From positions 172,748 through 236,747 of the forward strand of contig CAWBMS010000013.1 in NCBI GenBank assembly GCA_963790045.1: DNA of 64,000 nt, written 5' to 3'. Numbering within the stretch: the stretch's first letter is position 1; every line of letters starts with the position of its first letter. The position numbers and the translations under genes are program-made. The DNA is from DATKMP01 sp963790045 (GTDB taxonomy: Bacteria; Bacteroidota; Ignavibacteria; UBA10030). Shown one piece after another: positions 9,273 to 18,279 of the stretch. The notes under the pieces are model-generated. The model saw only the letters and a list, made by a program, of their open reading frames with translations, did not search any database and was not told where the DNA came from.

Positions 9273-9293
9273 TTGTGAAGCTAACACTCACAA
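9273..9293. promoter_or_regulatory. Dyad TTGTGA-N9-TCACAA upstream of the hydrogenase genes
   Basis: A perfect inverted repeat of six bases on each side with nine bases between, about 50 bases before the first hydrogenase gene. The half-sites resemble those of Rex (NADH-sensing) and Crp/Fnr operators, but the usual spacing is six, so the identity of any binding protein is open. It could also be a leader hairpin. Confidence 0.4.
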
Positions 9294-9343
9294 TGGCCGC
9301 CCGCAACGAAAAAACTGATGTATGAAATTACATGGAGATCAAT

Positions 9344-9829
9344 ATGAATGCAACCCAAACTAACGACGACGTTGCAAAGATTGCCAAGCGCTGGAAAAAC
9401 AAGCGCGGCAGTTTGATTATGGCACTACATGCCTTGCAAAATCGTTTCGGATATGTACCGCGGGACGCTGCCATGACATTGGCAGAACAAATGGATGTAC
9501 CGCTGGCTCGTATCTACGAAGTCATCACATTTTATAATTATTTCAAGCTCAAGTCGCCCGGCAACCATGTTGTCTCGGTCTGTATGGGCACCGCCTGCTA
9601 CCTCAAAGGCGCACCGCAATTGCTTGAGCACGCTACCAAATCCCTACACGTCTCTCCCGGAGAAACAACACCGGATGGAGAATTCCATCTGCAAATGGTT
9701 CGCTGCCTCGGCTGCTGCGGGCTTGCACCGGTAGTAACGATCAACGAAAAACTGCTGGCAAAAGTGGATGTCAACTCGTTAGAAGAACACATTTGTAAAT
9801 GCAAAAACAAGGGAGAGGGAAAGGCATAA
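9344..9829 (+). CDS. NuoE-like [2Fe-2S] subunit of NAD(P)-linked [FeFe]-hydrogenase (HydC/HndA type)
   Basis: Thioredoxin-fold ferredoxin subunit that relays electrons between the flavin subunit and the hydrogenase. The start at 9344 is chosen because GGAG at 9334-9337 sits six bases upstream; an in-frame ATG at 9332 overlaps that site. The protein has about 161 residues with an N-terminal helical part (GSLIMALHALQNRFGYVPRD) and the four cluster cysteines in SVCMGTACYLKGAP and VRCLGCCGLAP. It is followed after one base by the NuoF-like gene. Because the nuo operon lacks nuoE, this is the only NuoE-type protein in the window. Confidence 0.92.
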   Translation: MNATQTNDDVAKIAKRWKNKRGSLIMALHALQNRFGYVPRDAAMTLAEQMDVPLARIYEVITFYNYFKLKSPGNHVVSVCMGTACYLKGAPQLLEHATKSLHVSPGETTPDGEFHLQMVRCLGCCGLAPVVTINEKLLAKVDVNSLEEHICKCKNKGEGKA

Positions 9830-9830
9830 T

Positions 9831-11492
<1,662 letters not shown>

Positions 11493-11511
11493 TGAATAAG
11501 AGAATTCTACT

Positions 11512-13269
11512 ATGGCTATTATGATTCAAGCAAAAATTAACGGGCTGCCTGTGGAAGTTGAAGCAGGCACAACTATTCTTGACGCGGCACGACAGGTGTC
11601 CGTCCATATTCCAACACTTTGTAAACATCCCGACCTGGACGCAACGGCTGCATGCGGTCTTTGCATTGTCCGCATTAAGGGCACACCGAAGATGCTGCGC
11701 GCATGCTGCACGCCGTTGGAACAGAACATGGATATTACGACGGAGGACCCGGAAATTATTCATGTCCGCCGTACAGTGATTGAAATGATTCTTTCCAAAC
11801 ACCCGAACGAATGCCTGACGTGCGGACGCAACCAAAACTGCGAACTGCAAACACTTGCCGCACATTTCGGTTTGCGGGACGTCGAATTGGACAATATCGT
11901 CCCCGATATTCCTGCGGACGAAACAACCAAAGCGATCCGCTTAGATCCGCGTAAATGTATTAGCTGCGGAAGATGTATTCAGGTCTGCCAGCAAATGCAG
12001 GATGTCTGGGCATTGAGTTTCTTGCAGCGCGGTATTGAAACACGCATTGCAGCAGCAGGAGATATTTTCCTTGCCGATTCTCCATGCGTTCGCTGCGGCC
12101 AATGTTCTGCGCACTGCCCTACAGGCGCAATCGTAGAATACGACAATACACATGAAGTGTGGGATAAACTTTTAGATCCCGAAGCATTCTGTATTGCACA
12201 AATCGCTCCCGCTGTTCGTGTTGCTATCGGTGAAGCATTTGATTTTCCTGTCGGAACAAATCTCACAGGAAAAACTTATGCTGCACTGCGCCGCATGGGT
12301 TTCAAAGCCGTGTTCGATACCAACTTCGGTGCCGACCTGACGATTATGGAAGAAGCGAGCGAATTTGTGGAACGGTTTGCTCACAACAAAGCGCCTTTGC
12401 CGCTGATCACAAGCTGCTGCCCAGCGTGGGTCGATTTTATGGAAAAATTCCATAGCGATATCATTCCTCACTTCTCTACTTGTAAATCCCCGCAAGCAAT
12501 GGTGGGTGCACTTGCAAAAACATACTATGCAGAGAAAATGAAAATCGATCCGGCAAAGATTTATGTCGTTTCGATTATGCCTTGCACAGCAAAGAAGTTT
12601 GAAATCATCCGCAGCAAAGATATGTCTTCATCCGGTTTTCAGGATGTGGACGTATCGTTGACAACGCGCGAACTTGCACGTATGATCAAACAATCCGGTA
12701 TTAGTTTCCATGATGTTCCAGAAGAGCAGCCGGATCATATCCTCGGTGCATATACCGGCGCAGGCACGATCTTCGGTGTAACCGGCGGCGTCATGGAAGC
12801 CGCATTGCGCACGGCGCATTTCTTTGTGACCGGACAAAATCCTGAGCGCATGGAATTCAACATGACGCGCGGACTCGACGGCATTAAAGAAGGCGAAGTG
12901 GAAATTGCAGGAAACAAAATCCGCATTGCCGTGGCACACGGACTGAGCAACGTTGAAAAAATTCTGCAAAAATCCCGCGAGTACCGTGCCGCGCACAATA
13001 ACGAACCGCTGTATCACTTCATTGAAGTGATGGCGTGTCCGGGCGGCTGCGTTGGCGGCGGCGGACAACCGTACGGTGTTACCGATGAACTGCGCGCCAA
13101 ACGTGCGGCGGGATTGTATTCGGAAGATCAAGCCGGCCTCTGGAGATGTTCGCATGACAATCCGTACATTCAGCAACTGTATAAGGAATTCCTCGACAAA
13201 CCGTTGAGTGAAAAATCCGAACACTTGCTGCATACCGGGTACCATGCACGGCCGGAATACAAACGCTAA
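11512..13269 (+). CDS. hydA: [FeFe]-hydrogenase catalytic subunit (HydA/HndD type)
   Basis: Catalytic subunit that makes or oxidises H2 at the H-cluster. In 585 residues: an N-terminal [2Fe-2S] domain (Cys37, 48, 51, 65/66), a His-Cys3 cluster motif (His97, Cys101, 104, 110), two [4Fe-4S] motifs (Cys149-159 and 192-202) and the H-domain. All three signatures are intact: TSCCPAW (302 proton-relay Cys, 303 ligand), MPCTAKKFE (358) and MACPGGCVGGGGQP (509, 513). This is the group A3-like layout used with NuoE/F-type partners in bifurcating or NAD(P)-linked enzymes. The maturases HydE, HydF and HydG are not in the window. A rho-independent terminator follows 42 bases after the stop. Confidence 0.96.
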   Translation: MAIMIQAKINGLPVEVEAGTTILDAARQVSVHIPTLCKHPDLDATAACGLCIVRIKGTPKMLRACCTPLEQNMDITTEDPEIIHVRRTVIEMILSKHPNECLTCGRNQNCELQTLAAHFGLRDVELDNIVPDIPADETTKAIRLDPRKCISCGRCIQVCQQMQDVWALSFLQRGIETRIAAAGDIFLADSPCVRCGQCSAHCPTGAIVEYDNTHEVWDKLLDPEAFCIAQIAPAVRVAIGEAFDFPVGTNLTGKTYAALRRMGFKAVFDTNFGADLTIMEEASEFVERFAHNKAPLPLITSCCPAWVDFMEKFHSDIIPHFSTCKSPQAMVGALAKTYYAEKMKIDPAKIYVVSIMPCTAKKFEIIRSKDMSSSGFQDVDVSLTTRELARMIKQSGISFHDVPEEQPDHILGAYTGAGTIFGVTGGVMEAALRTAHFFVTGQNPERMEFNMTRGLDGIKEGEVEIAGNKIRIAVAHGLSNVEKILQKSREYRAAHNNEPLYHFIEVMACPGGCVGGGGQPYGVTDELRAKRAAGLYSEDQAGLWRCSHDNPYIQQLYKEFLDKPLSEKSEHLLHTGYHARPEYKR

Positions 13270-13310
13270 ACGGATGTCGTTACCATAACATCTGTTGTAT
13301 TCGGTTTCTT

Positions 13311-13359
13311 GGCTTCCAATTTCTTCTCGCAAGAGGATGAAGTTGGAAGCCGTTTTTTT
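13311..13359 (+). terminator. Rho-independent terminator of the hydrogenase operon
   Basis: Nine-base perfect stem GGCTTCCAA (13311-13319) with TTGGAAGCC (13343-13351), followed by a run of seven T (13353-13359), 42 bases after the hydA stop. Confidence 0.85.
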
Positions 13360-13476
13360 GTTTTTGCCCGCACATTCTTTTTTCTTCCCTGCCCACATTG
13401 CTGCGCAATAGAAACGATATAAAATGATTCTGTGCAGGGACGAGGCGATCCTCAACCCGAATTTCAAACACAGCTA

Positions 13477-13505
13477 TTGACACTCATTATAAGATTTTGT
13501 ATGTT
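13477..13505 (+). promoter_or_regulatory. Promoter of a candidate small RNA
   Basis: TTGACA (13477-13482), 17 bases, TATGTT (13500-13505), lying between two terminators with no coding frame downstream. Transcription would begin near 13512. Confidence 0.6.
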
Positions 13506-13510
13506 CGTGT

Positions 13511-13587
13511 GTCGCCATTCCCTCCTATTAAGATGGCGATTTTGAAACTTATCTCTCCGGTTTCTGTTTACCGGAGAGATTTTTTTT
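13511..13587 (+). ncRNA. Candidate small RNA with anti-Shine-Dalgarno loop and own terminator
   Basis: About 76 bases between the promoter above and a perfect terminator: stem ATCTCTCCGG (13551-13560), ten-base loop, CCGGAGAGAT (13571-13580), then seven T. The 5' part forms a second hairpin, TCGCCAT (13512-13518) with ATGGCGA (13533-13539). Its 14-base loop contains CCTCCT (13521-13526), complementary to Shine-Dalgarno sequences. Promoter, C-rich loop and terminator together resemble regulatory sRNAs that base-pair with ribosome-binding sites. Expression and targets are unknown. The rest of 13360-13815 shows only scattered imperfect hairpins and no supported gene. Confidence 0.55.
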
Positions 13588-13815
13588 GTGGCATTGCAGT
13601 AAAAAATGCAAACCGAAGAATTGGTTATTCACCTTGAGATAACATTTATGATGGGGGCTGAGGAAAAAAATAACGTCATTCCCACACGTTTTTAGTGGCT
13701 TGCCCGCTATCTTTATGGCGGGGAATCCAGATCTAAGGTTTAGCTTTGAGAATCTTGTCAAAGCTTCCGACGATGATCTAAGAAAACTTTGATAGGGGTA
13801 CAGAACAACGTTGTG

Positions 13816-13865
13816 AAATGTCAGACACCTTGCCCCGATTATTCTCAGGCAGGTGTCAGACATTT
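13816..13865. repeat. REP-like hairpin, left border of the restriction-modification island
   Basis: 15-base arms AAATGTCAGACACCT (13816-13830) and AGGTGTCAGACATTT (13851-13865), complementary except for one central A:A mismatch, with a 20-base spacer. An inverted copy of the same length occurs at 18090-18139. The outer arm here is an exact inverted repeat of the outer arm there, and the inner arms likewise. Confidence 0.75.
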
Positions 13866-14030
13866 ACTTTCTTTGGCAGGCGATGCCGCACGACATCGCT
13901 TGCATTCTTGAACATTCTTTCTTGTAAATACTTTTGACATCGTTTTTCCCAACCCCCTGCTCCGATTGCATCGGAGCTCCTCCCTTCGTTGAAGGCGCCG
14001 GAGGCATTTTACTTAACACGCGTAAGCGTG

Positions 14031-14426
14031 TTACGCTTCTATTACTTTTTTCTCAACCCGCGGGAAGAGTTTGTCGATTTCATTATAAATGGTTTGGCAC
14101 ACGCCGTCAATATTTTCACAAACATCGGTATTCAAAAATCGAAGGAAAGAAACTCCGAAGGATTCAATGTATTCCTGCCGTGCTTTATCGTATTCTTCTG
14201 CACCTGCTTTGAAATGAGAATCGCCGTCCACTTCGATGGCGAGTTTTAAGCGAGGACAATAAAAATCAAGAATGTATTGATCGACACTATACTGCCTGAG
14301 GAAGCGTTCTCCATGCATTTGCCGATTTTTAAGTTTTGACCAGAGAATAATTTCGGCCTTCGGCATGTTTTTTCGAAGTGCCCGCCGACGTGCCTGTAAT
14401 TCTTTTTTATTAAACGCTTCAGTCAT
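14031..14426 (-). CDS. DUF559 (Vsr-like PD-(D/E)XK) endonuclease-domain protein
   Basis: 131 residues with the DUF559 core: basic N-terminus ending in NMPKAEIILWSKLKNRQMHG, then RFLRQYSVDQYILDFYCPRL and the nuclease-fold motif KLAIEVDGDSHF, then FGVSFLRFLNTDV. The fold resembles very-short-patch repair nucleases; the cellular role is not established. The last 13 residues, IDKLFPRVEKKVI, match the tail of the large restriction-modification protein encoded upstream, and the DNA there is similar too, which points to recombination between the two genes. No ribosome-binding site stands out. Confidence 0.88.
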   Translation of the reverse strand: MTEAFNKKELQARRRALRKNMPKAEIILWSKLKNRQMHGERFLRQYSVDQYILDFYCPRLKLAIEVDGDSHFKAGAEEYDKARQEYIESFGVSFLRFLNTDVCENIDGVCQTIYNEIDKLFPRVEKKVIEA

Positions 14427-14433
14427 AATTTAA

Positions 14434-14487
14434 AACCCCCTTTAATTCCCCCTTTATAAAAGGGGGAAGCGCGCAGCGCAGGGGGTT
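14434..14487. repeat. Nested palindrome next to the DUF559 gene
   Basis: Outer arms AACCCCC (14434-14440) and GGGGGTT (14481-14487) enclose a perfect ten-base hairpin, TTCCCCCTTT (14446-14455) with AAAGGGGGAA (14459-14468). It could act as a transcription barrier or be a mobile palindromic unit. Confidence 0.6.
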
Positions 14488-14501
14488 CTCTTTATTTCTT
14501 G

Positions 14502-14657
14502 TTATAATTGGTCAATGCTGTATTGGCGACGGAATTTGTAACCATGCATTTGTCGGCGCGAAAGATGTTTCCAGAGAATCACTTCAGCTTTCGGCATTGA
14601 ATGACGCAATGATTTTCGCTGCTGCTTCATTACCGATTTATTGTAATGCAGTGCCAT
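14502..14657 (-). pseudogene. DUF559 remnant, N-terminal fragment
   Basis: Too short to stand out as a gene, but the minus frame from ATG at 14655-14657 reads MALHYNKSVMKQQ, then SLRHSMPKAEVILWKHLSRR and QMHGYKFRRQYSIDQL before a stop at 14502. This matches the first 50 residues of the intact DUF559 gene next door (MPKAEIILWSKLKNRQMHG, RQYSVDQ) and then ends before the catalytic part. It is a truncated second copy, related but not identical at DNA level, so the duplication is not very recent or the copies arrived separately. Confidence 0.8.
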
Positions 14658-14676
14658 AGGTTTATCCACCACCCCT

Positions 14677-14713
14677 ACGCCTTCGGCGTTTCCCCTCCTC
14701 GTATGAGGAGGGG
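14677..14713. repeat. Two adjacent hairpins downstream of the R-M gene
   Basis: ACGCC-TTC-GGCGT (14677-14689) is followed by CCCCTCCTC (14692-14700) with GAGGAGGGG (14705-14713). With the C-rich element at 14434 it flanks the DUF559 remnant on both sides. No long T-run follows on the minus strand. Confidence 0.5.
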
Positions 14714-14733
14714 ATTAAGGGGAGGTCTAATCT

Positions 14734-17700
14734 TTAGGTTATTACTTTTTTCTCAACGCGTGGAAACAATTTGTCGATGTCTTTTTGCAGTTCAATAGTT
14801 TTGGCAATGGAGGTGCCCATGAGGCAAAAATGTCCAGCGTCGTCCATCTGGCGGCCTTTGCGGTCTTTAAGGTAATGCTCCAGAACTTTATACCCGCCGA
14901 TTTGATAGTTCCAAACTTCCGGTGTTACGTTTTCAAACCATTTTGTATCGTTGATGAAAACATATTCGCGCTCTTCATCGTAGCGCGGCTTGGCAATGGT
15001 ATCATCCGTGCCTTTGCCGAAATATTTAACGACGGGTTTGTTGAGCGCTTTGTGTTTCAGCAGATGAAGCTCGGTAAGTTCTTCGCCGAGTGTTGCAAGC
15101 TCTTGAAAGAGTTCAAAATTTTTGGTGAATGGTATGCGCGGAAAATCGATCTTTAAAAACTCCGCATACTTTTTGCGGTACACATTGCTGTAGAGAACGG
15201 CGTAGCAGTATTGTAAAATTTTTTCCGGCGTTGGAGTTTTGCTGTACGCTTTTGTTAATTGCTCAAATACTTGCGGAGCAATGTTTGCTTTCTTGCCCTT
15301 AGACTTGCCGTACTCTGCCGCGGGTTCAAACAACATCATGGTAGAAACTGCGGCTTTCTTTTTTGCTTTCTCGGTTTCGTAGAGATAGAGAGGGAAAAAA
15401 GTATCGATGCTTTGGTTGTCGGATCGTATAGCTCCATTACTTATCATATTTTCCGAAATAAAGAAGTAATTGCACAAGCTACCCGGCGGTGCTTTTCGTA
15501 CGGTTATAATGCCAATGTTTTGTTTAAACATATGCTGCATTACATCGTAGCGCATTCTTTCTATAATAGATTCACAATAATAAATAAAGCGAGTATCAAA
15601 TGGACGATATAAAATACTCTTATAATACTCATCATAGTTTTCATCTTTAGATAATTCTTGCCTTGCTTTATCTAAATTCCACGTTCCAGAGCTTTTTAAG
15701 TTATAAGCAGACTTTAGAAACGCAGTATCGAACTTAAGGTTTCTAAATTGTCTTATTCTGCCTTCAAGTGCTTCCTTATTAAATGAAACTGCAAAATCAT
15801 CCCTCGCAGTAACGACCCCAACACTGTTTACAGGAAAGATATCGTTTATTCGTAACCATCTATTATAATATTCTATTTCTTCGGTATTGCTTTGCTTTAA
15901 AAAATACCAAGGAGCTTTTGGATTTAAAGCATCATAATCTTTTTTCTTAAACGGCTTCTTCTCTAACCAATTATATTTTTCTTCGCGTAAGCCAAAAATA
16001 TCGCGGTGATATACTTTGCATCTATTAGCAACATCAGTCACATTGAGCTTGTCGAAATGTGACTGAGTTTTTTCGTCAGTCTTCGACACGCTCAGACTGA
16101 CTTTGTTATTTTTATCTTTTGTCTTTATAAAGATCGCAATCGCTGTTCCCGCTTGAATATCAAAAACATTTTCATCTTTGCTGCCGTCAGATGTTGTTTC
16201 TTTCTTCTTCGCATTACCATGTAGATCGATAATATAAATCTCGTTATAGGTATTCATTAAACTCTGGCGCATGCCGCGGAACGTGGGATTATCCAAATAA
16301 CTGTGGTTGGTAATCATTCCCACAATACCCTGCCCTGCTTTGTGTATCTTCCATTGAGCAAAGCGCAGAAACTTTACATAATCATCTTGCAGCCATTTGG
16401 GATTCTTCTCACCAAGAGGTTTTCCATCAACGGTATAATATCCTGTTGCACCGTCAATGTCTTCTTTTAATAATCGTTCTGTCCAATCATTTTTATTTGC
16501 GGAATGTCCGCTGTACGGCGGGTTGCCGAGAATAACGAGGATGGGTTCTTTTTGTTTTACTTTTCCGGCTTCATGATTTTCTTCACTTAACGATTCCATA
16601 CCGGGAATCATTGTCTGTTCCAAGTCTTCCATATCGAGCGTGTTCGTCAGGTAAAGCTTAAAGCGGTCATCTGCCTGCATGGTATAGCCGAGTTCTTCCA
16701 GCAGGAAACTAATCTTAATATGCCCGATGGCGTAGGGAGCCATCATAAGCTCGAAGGCGTAAAAGTTTTTGAGAATCTGGTTTTTAATCAGCTTGGTTTT
16801 GCCCGCATCGCCGTACTTTTCGGTGAACTCCTGCACTGCCAGCTTAATCGCTTCCGCAGGGAACGTAAGCGTTCCGCCTGCGGGGTCAAGCAGCGTCAGT
16901 TCCTTGCTCGCCAATCCATCCTGCAAATGGAAATGCGTCTTCAGCAAATCATGAATGGCACGCACGATGTATTTAACCACCGGCTCCGGCGTGTAATACA
17001 CACCGCGCTTTTCCCGCGTGGCGGGATCGTAGATGTTCAGAAAGGTTTCGTAGAAGTGAACGATCGGGTCTTCGCCTTTTCCCTTGCGGTAATACTCGTC
17101 CAATATTTTATTCACATCGGCGGCGGAAAGCACTTCGGCAATATCATCGATGATGACTTCCATCTGCGGCGGCAGTGTGCCGAGCGAAATAAAACTAAAC
17201 ACATCCCGCAGAATGCCGATGGTGTGCGGAATAAGATCGTAAGCCACTTTTCTGTTGAACTCTTTGCCTGCGCGTGTGCGTGCGGCAAACAAACCGTACG
17301 TAATGGTCTGCGAATAAATATCTGCAAAATCTTTTTGCGTCAGATCAGCAACAAGATATTGTTTGAAGGCGGTATAGAACCCGAAGATTGCGCCCTTGCC
17401 TTTTTCCTGTTCTTCCAATTCTTTGGTAATCACTTCATCCCGCAGGAAGCCGGTACGTTTTGCGAGTTCTACGGCAAGATTTTCTGCGGTGAGCACGTTG
17501 GGCAGCGAGAAGGAAAAGAATTTTTCTAACAGCGTGAGGAATTGATCTTCATGCTCTGCGGGCGGAACGGTTTTGAGTTTCTTTGCAATGAACGGGCGTG
17601 CAAGCAAAACTTTATCGAACAATTCGCCGTTGCGGTACAAACGGAACTCGTAAAAATTTGTGAGGATAAGATTGGGGAACGTGGAGCGATAGCGCTTAAG

Positions 17701-17982
17701 CTGTTCGGAATCTTCGATGGCGTCAAGATTCTCGCCGGGTTTCTTCGCTTCAATATACCCGACAATATTTTGTTTGCCGTCCCACACACGAAAATCGGGA
17801 TTGCCGGCTTCGGTCGGTTTGGGAAGCGTGGTAATTTGAATATGCTTCTTGCCGGTTTCTTCAGCAAACGATTGTAAGAAACCGGAGAAATGCCCGTAAT
17901 AACTTTCCTCGCGCGCGTCACCCTGTGCGGTTGTATGTGCAATCTTTTTTAGAAACTCTTTTATAATGCTGCTGCAATCCAT
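14734..17982 (-). CDS. Type IIG-like restriction-modification enzyme (nuclease-methyltransferase fusion)
   Basis: Single protein of about 1082 residues that combines DNA cleavage and adenine methylation. I start at ATG 17980-17982 (MDCSSIIKEF), ten bases after GGAG; the longer open frame to 18102 begins inside the REP hairpin and is unlikely. Near the N-terminus a PD-(D/E)XK nuclease signature is seen (NPDF, then YIEAKKPGEN). The N6-methyltransferase part has motif I LLDPAGGTLTF (usual form DPACGTGTF) and motif IV ILGNPPYSGH. The rest, including the central variable part near residues 660-850, is likely target recognition. No separate methylase or specificity gene is present, consistent with a self-contained enzyme. 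Two palindromic elements are embedded in frame at 16035-16101. Confidence 0.88.
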   Translation of the reverse strand: MDCSSIIKEFLKKIAHTTAQGDAREESYYGHFSGFLQSFAEETGKKHIQITTLPKPTEAGNPDFRVWDGKQNIVGYIEAKKPGENLDAIEDSEQLKRYRSTFPNLILTNFYEFRLYRNGELFDKVLLARPFIAKKLKTVPPAEHEDQFLTLLEKFFSFSLPNVLTAENLAVELAKRTGFLRDEVITKELEEQEKGKGAIFGFYTAFKQYLVADLTQKDFADIYSQTITYGLFAARTRAGKEFNRKVAYDLIPHTIGILRDVFSFISLGTLPPQMEVIIDDIAEVLSAADVNKILDEYYRKGKGEDPIVHFYETFLNIYDPATREKRGVYYTPEPVVKYIVRAIHDLLKTHFHLQDGLASKELTLLDPAGGTLTFPAEAIKLAVQEFTEKYGDAGKTKLIKNQILKNFYAFELMMAPYAIGHIKISFLLEELGYTMQADDRFKLYLTNTLDMEDLEQTMIPGMESLSEENHEAGKVKQKEPILVILGNPPYSGHSANKNDWTERLLKEDIDGATGYYTVDGKPLGEKNPKWLQDDYVKFLRFAQWKIHKAGQGIVGMITNHSYLDNPTFRGMRQSLMNTYNEIYIIDLHGNAKKKETTSDGSKDENVFDIQAGTAIAIFIKTKDKNNKVSLSVSKTDEKTQSHFDKLNVTDVANRCKVYHRDIFGLREEKYNWLEKKPFKKKDYDALNPKAPWYFLKQSNTEEIEYYNRWLRINDIFPVNSVGVVTARDDFAVSFNKEALEGRIRQFRNLKFDTAFLKSAYNLKSSGTWNLDKARQELSKDENYDEYYKSILYRPFDTRFIYYCESIIERMRYDVMQHMFKQNIGIITVRKAPPGSLCNYFFISENMISNGAIRSDNQSIDTFFPLYLYETEKAKKKAAVSTMMLFEPAAEYGKSKGKKANIAPQVFEQLTKAYSKTPTPEKILQYCYAVLYSNVYRKKYAEFLKIDFPRIPFTKNFELFQELATLGEELTELHLLKHKALNKPVVKYFGKGTDDTIAKPRYDEEREYVFINDTKWFENVTPEVWNYQIGGYKVLEHYLKDRKGRQMDDAGHFCLMGTSIAKTIELQKDIDKLFPRVEKKVIT
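16035..16101. repeat. Paired palindromic elements embedded in the R-M coding sequence
   Basis: Element A: arms CAGTCACATT (16035-16044) and AATGTGACTG (16056-16065) around loop GAGCTTGTCGA. Element B: arms GTCAGTCT (16075-16082) and AGACTGAC (16094-16101) around TCGACACGCTC, which is the reverse complement of GAGCGTGTCGA. The loops share the core GAGCnTGTCGA in opposite orientation while the arms differ. A third core lies at 18157-18167. Together they encode about 22 residues (SVSKTDEKTQSHFDKLNVTD) without breaking the frame. Confidence 0.7.
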
Positions 17983-18089
17983 GACGGGACTACTCCGCTT
18001 ATGAACTCCGTTCGTGATACAGGAAAAACTTTGTTGGCAATAAAATACCAAATCCTGCGATGGTATGCAATGGTTTTTAAACGCGCAGC

Positions 18090-18139
18090 AAATGTCTGAC
18101 ACCTGCCCAAAGATGAACTGAGGAAGGTGTCTGACATTT
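18090..18139. repeat. REP-like hairpin, right border of the restriction-modification island
   Basis: Arms AAATGTCTGACACCT (18090-18104) and AGGTGTCTGACATTT (18125-18139) with a central T:T mismatch and a 20-base spacer. It is an inverted copy of the hairpin at 13816-13865; about half of the spacer bases also match in inverted orientation. Confidence 0.75.
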
Positions 18140-18152
18140 ATCCGTGCTTCGA

Positions 18153-18210
18153 TGCTTCGACAAGCTCAGCAACCGTTCTTCTCCTTCCTGCTTGTCCGCC
18201 GCAGGCGGGC
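18153..18210. repeat. Palindromic elements upstream of purM
   Basis: TGCT-TCGACAAGCTC-AGCA (18153-18171) carries the same 11-base core as the elements inside the R-M gene. A second hairpin, CCGCC-GCA-GGCGG within 18195-18210, follows. The stretch 17983-18279 otherwise holds no gene. Confidence 0.55.
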
Positions 18211-18279
18211 TTGTTCGCCGTAAAAAAATCTACTATCTTATTGCCACAGAATTATTTCATATATTTAATTTTAAAACTT

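Noticed and set aside
9273..9293. Rex or Crp/Fnr operator assigned with certainty
   Set aside because: Half-sites fit but the nine-base spacing does not, so only a generic dyad is reported.
13549..13863. Open frame of 104 codons on the minus strand between hydA and the R-M island
   Set aside because: It runs through the small-RNA terminator, scattered hairpins and the REP-like repeat, has no ribosome-binding site and no protein-like pattern.
14434..14713. CRISPR-like array of short C-rich repeats
   Set aside because: The units are hairpins of different sequence without regular spacing or spacers, and no cas gene is present.
17983..18102. Longer N-terminus for the R-M enzyme
   Set aside because: The first codons lie in the REP-like hairpin arm; the ATG at 17982 has an upstream GGAG and begins the protein-like part.
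18127..18279. Longer N-terminus for PurM
   Set aside because: The 51 extra codons are translated palindromic repeats; the known PurM start MATYKESGVD fits the ATG at 18280.
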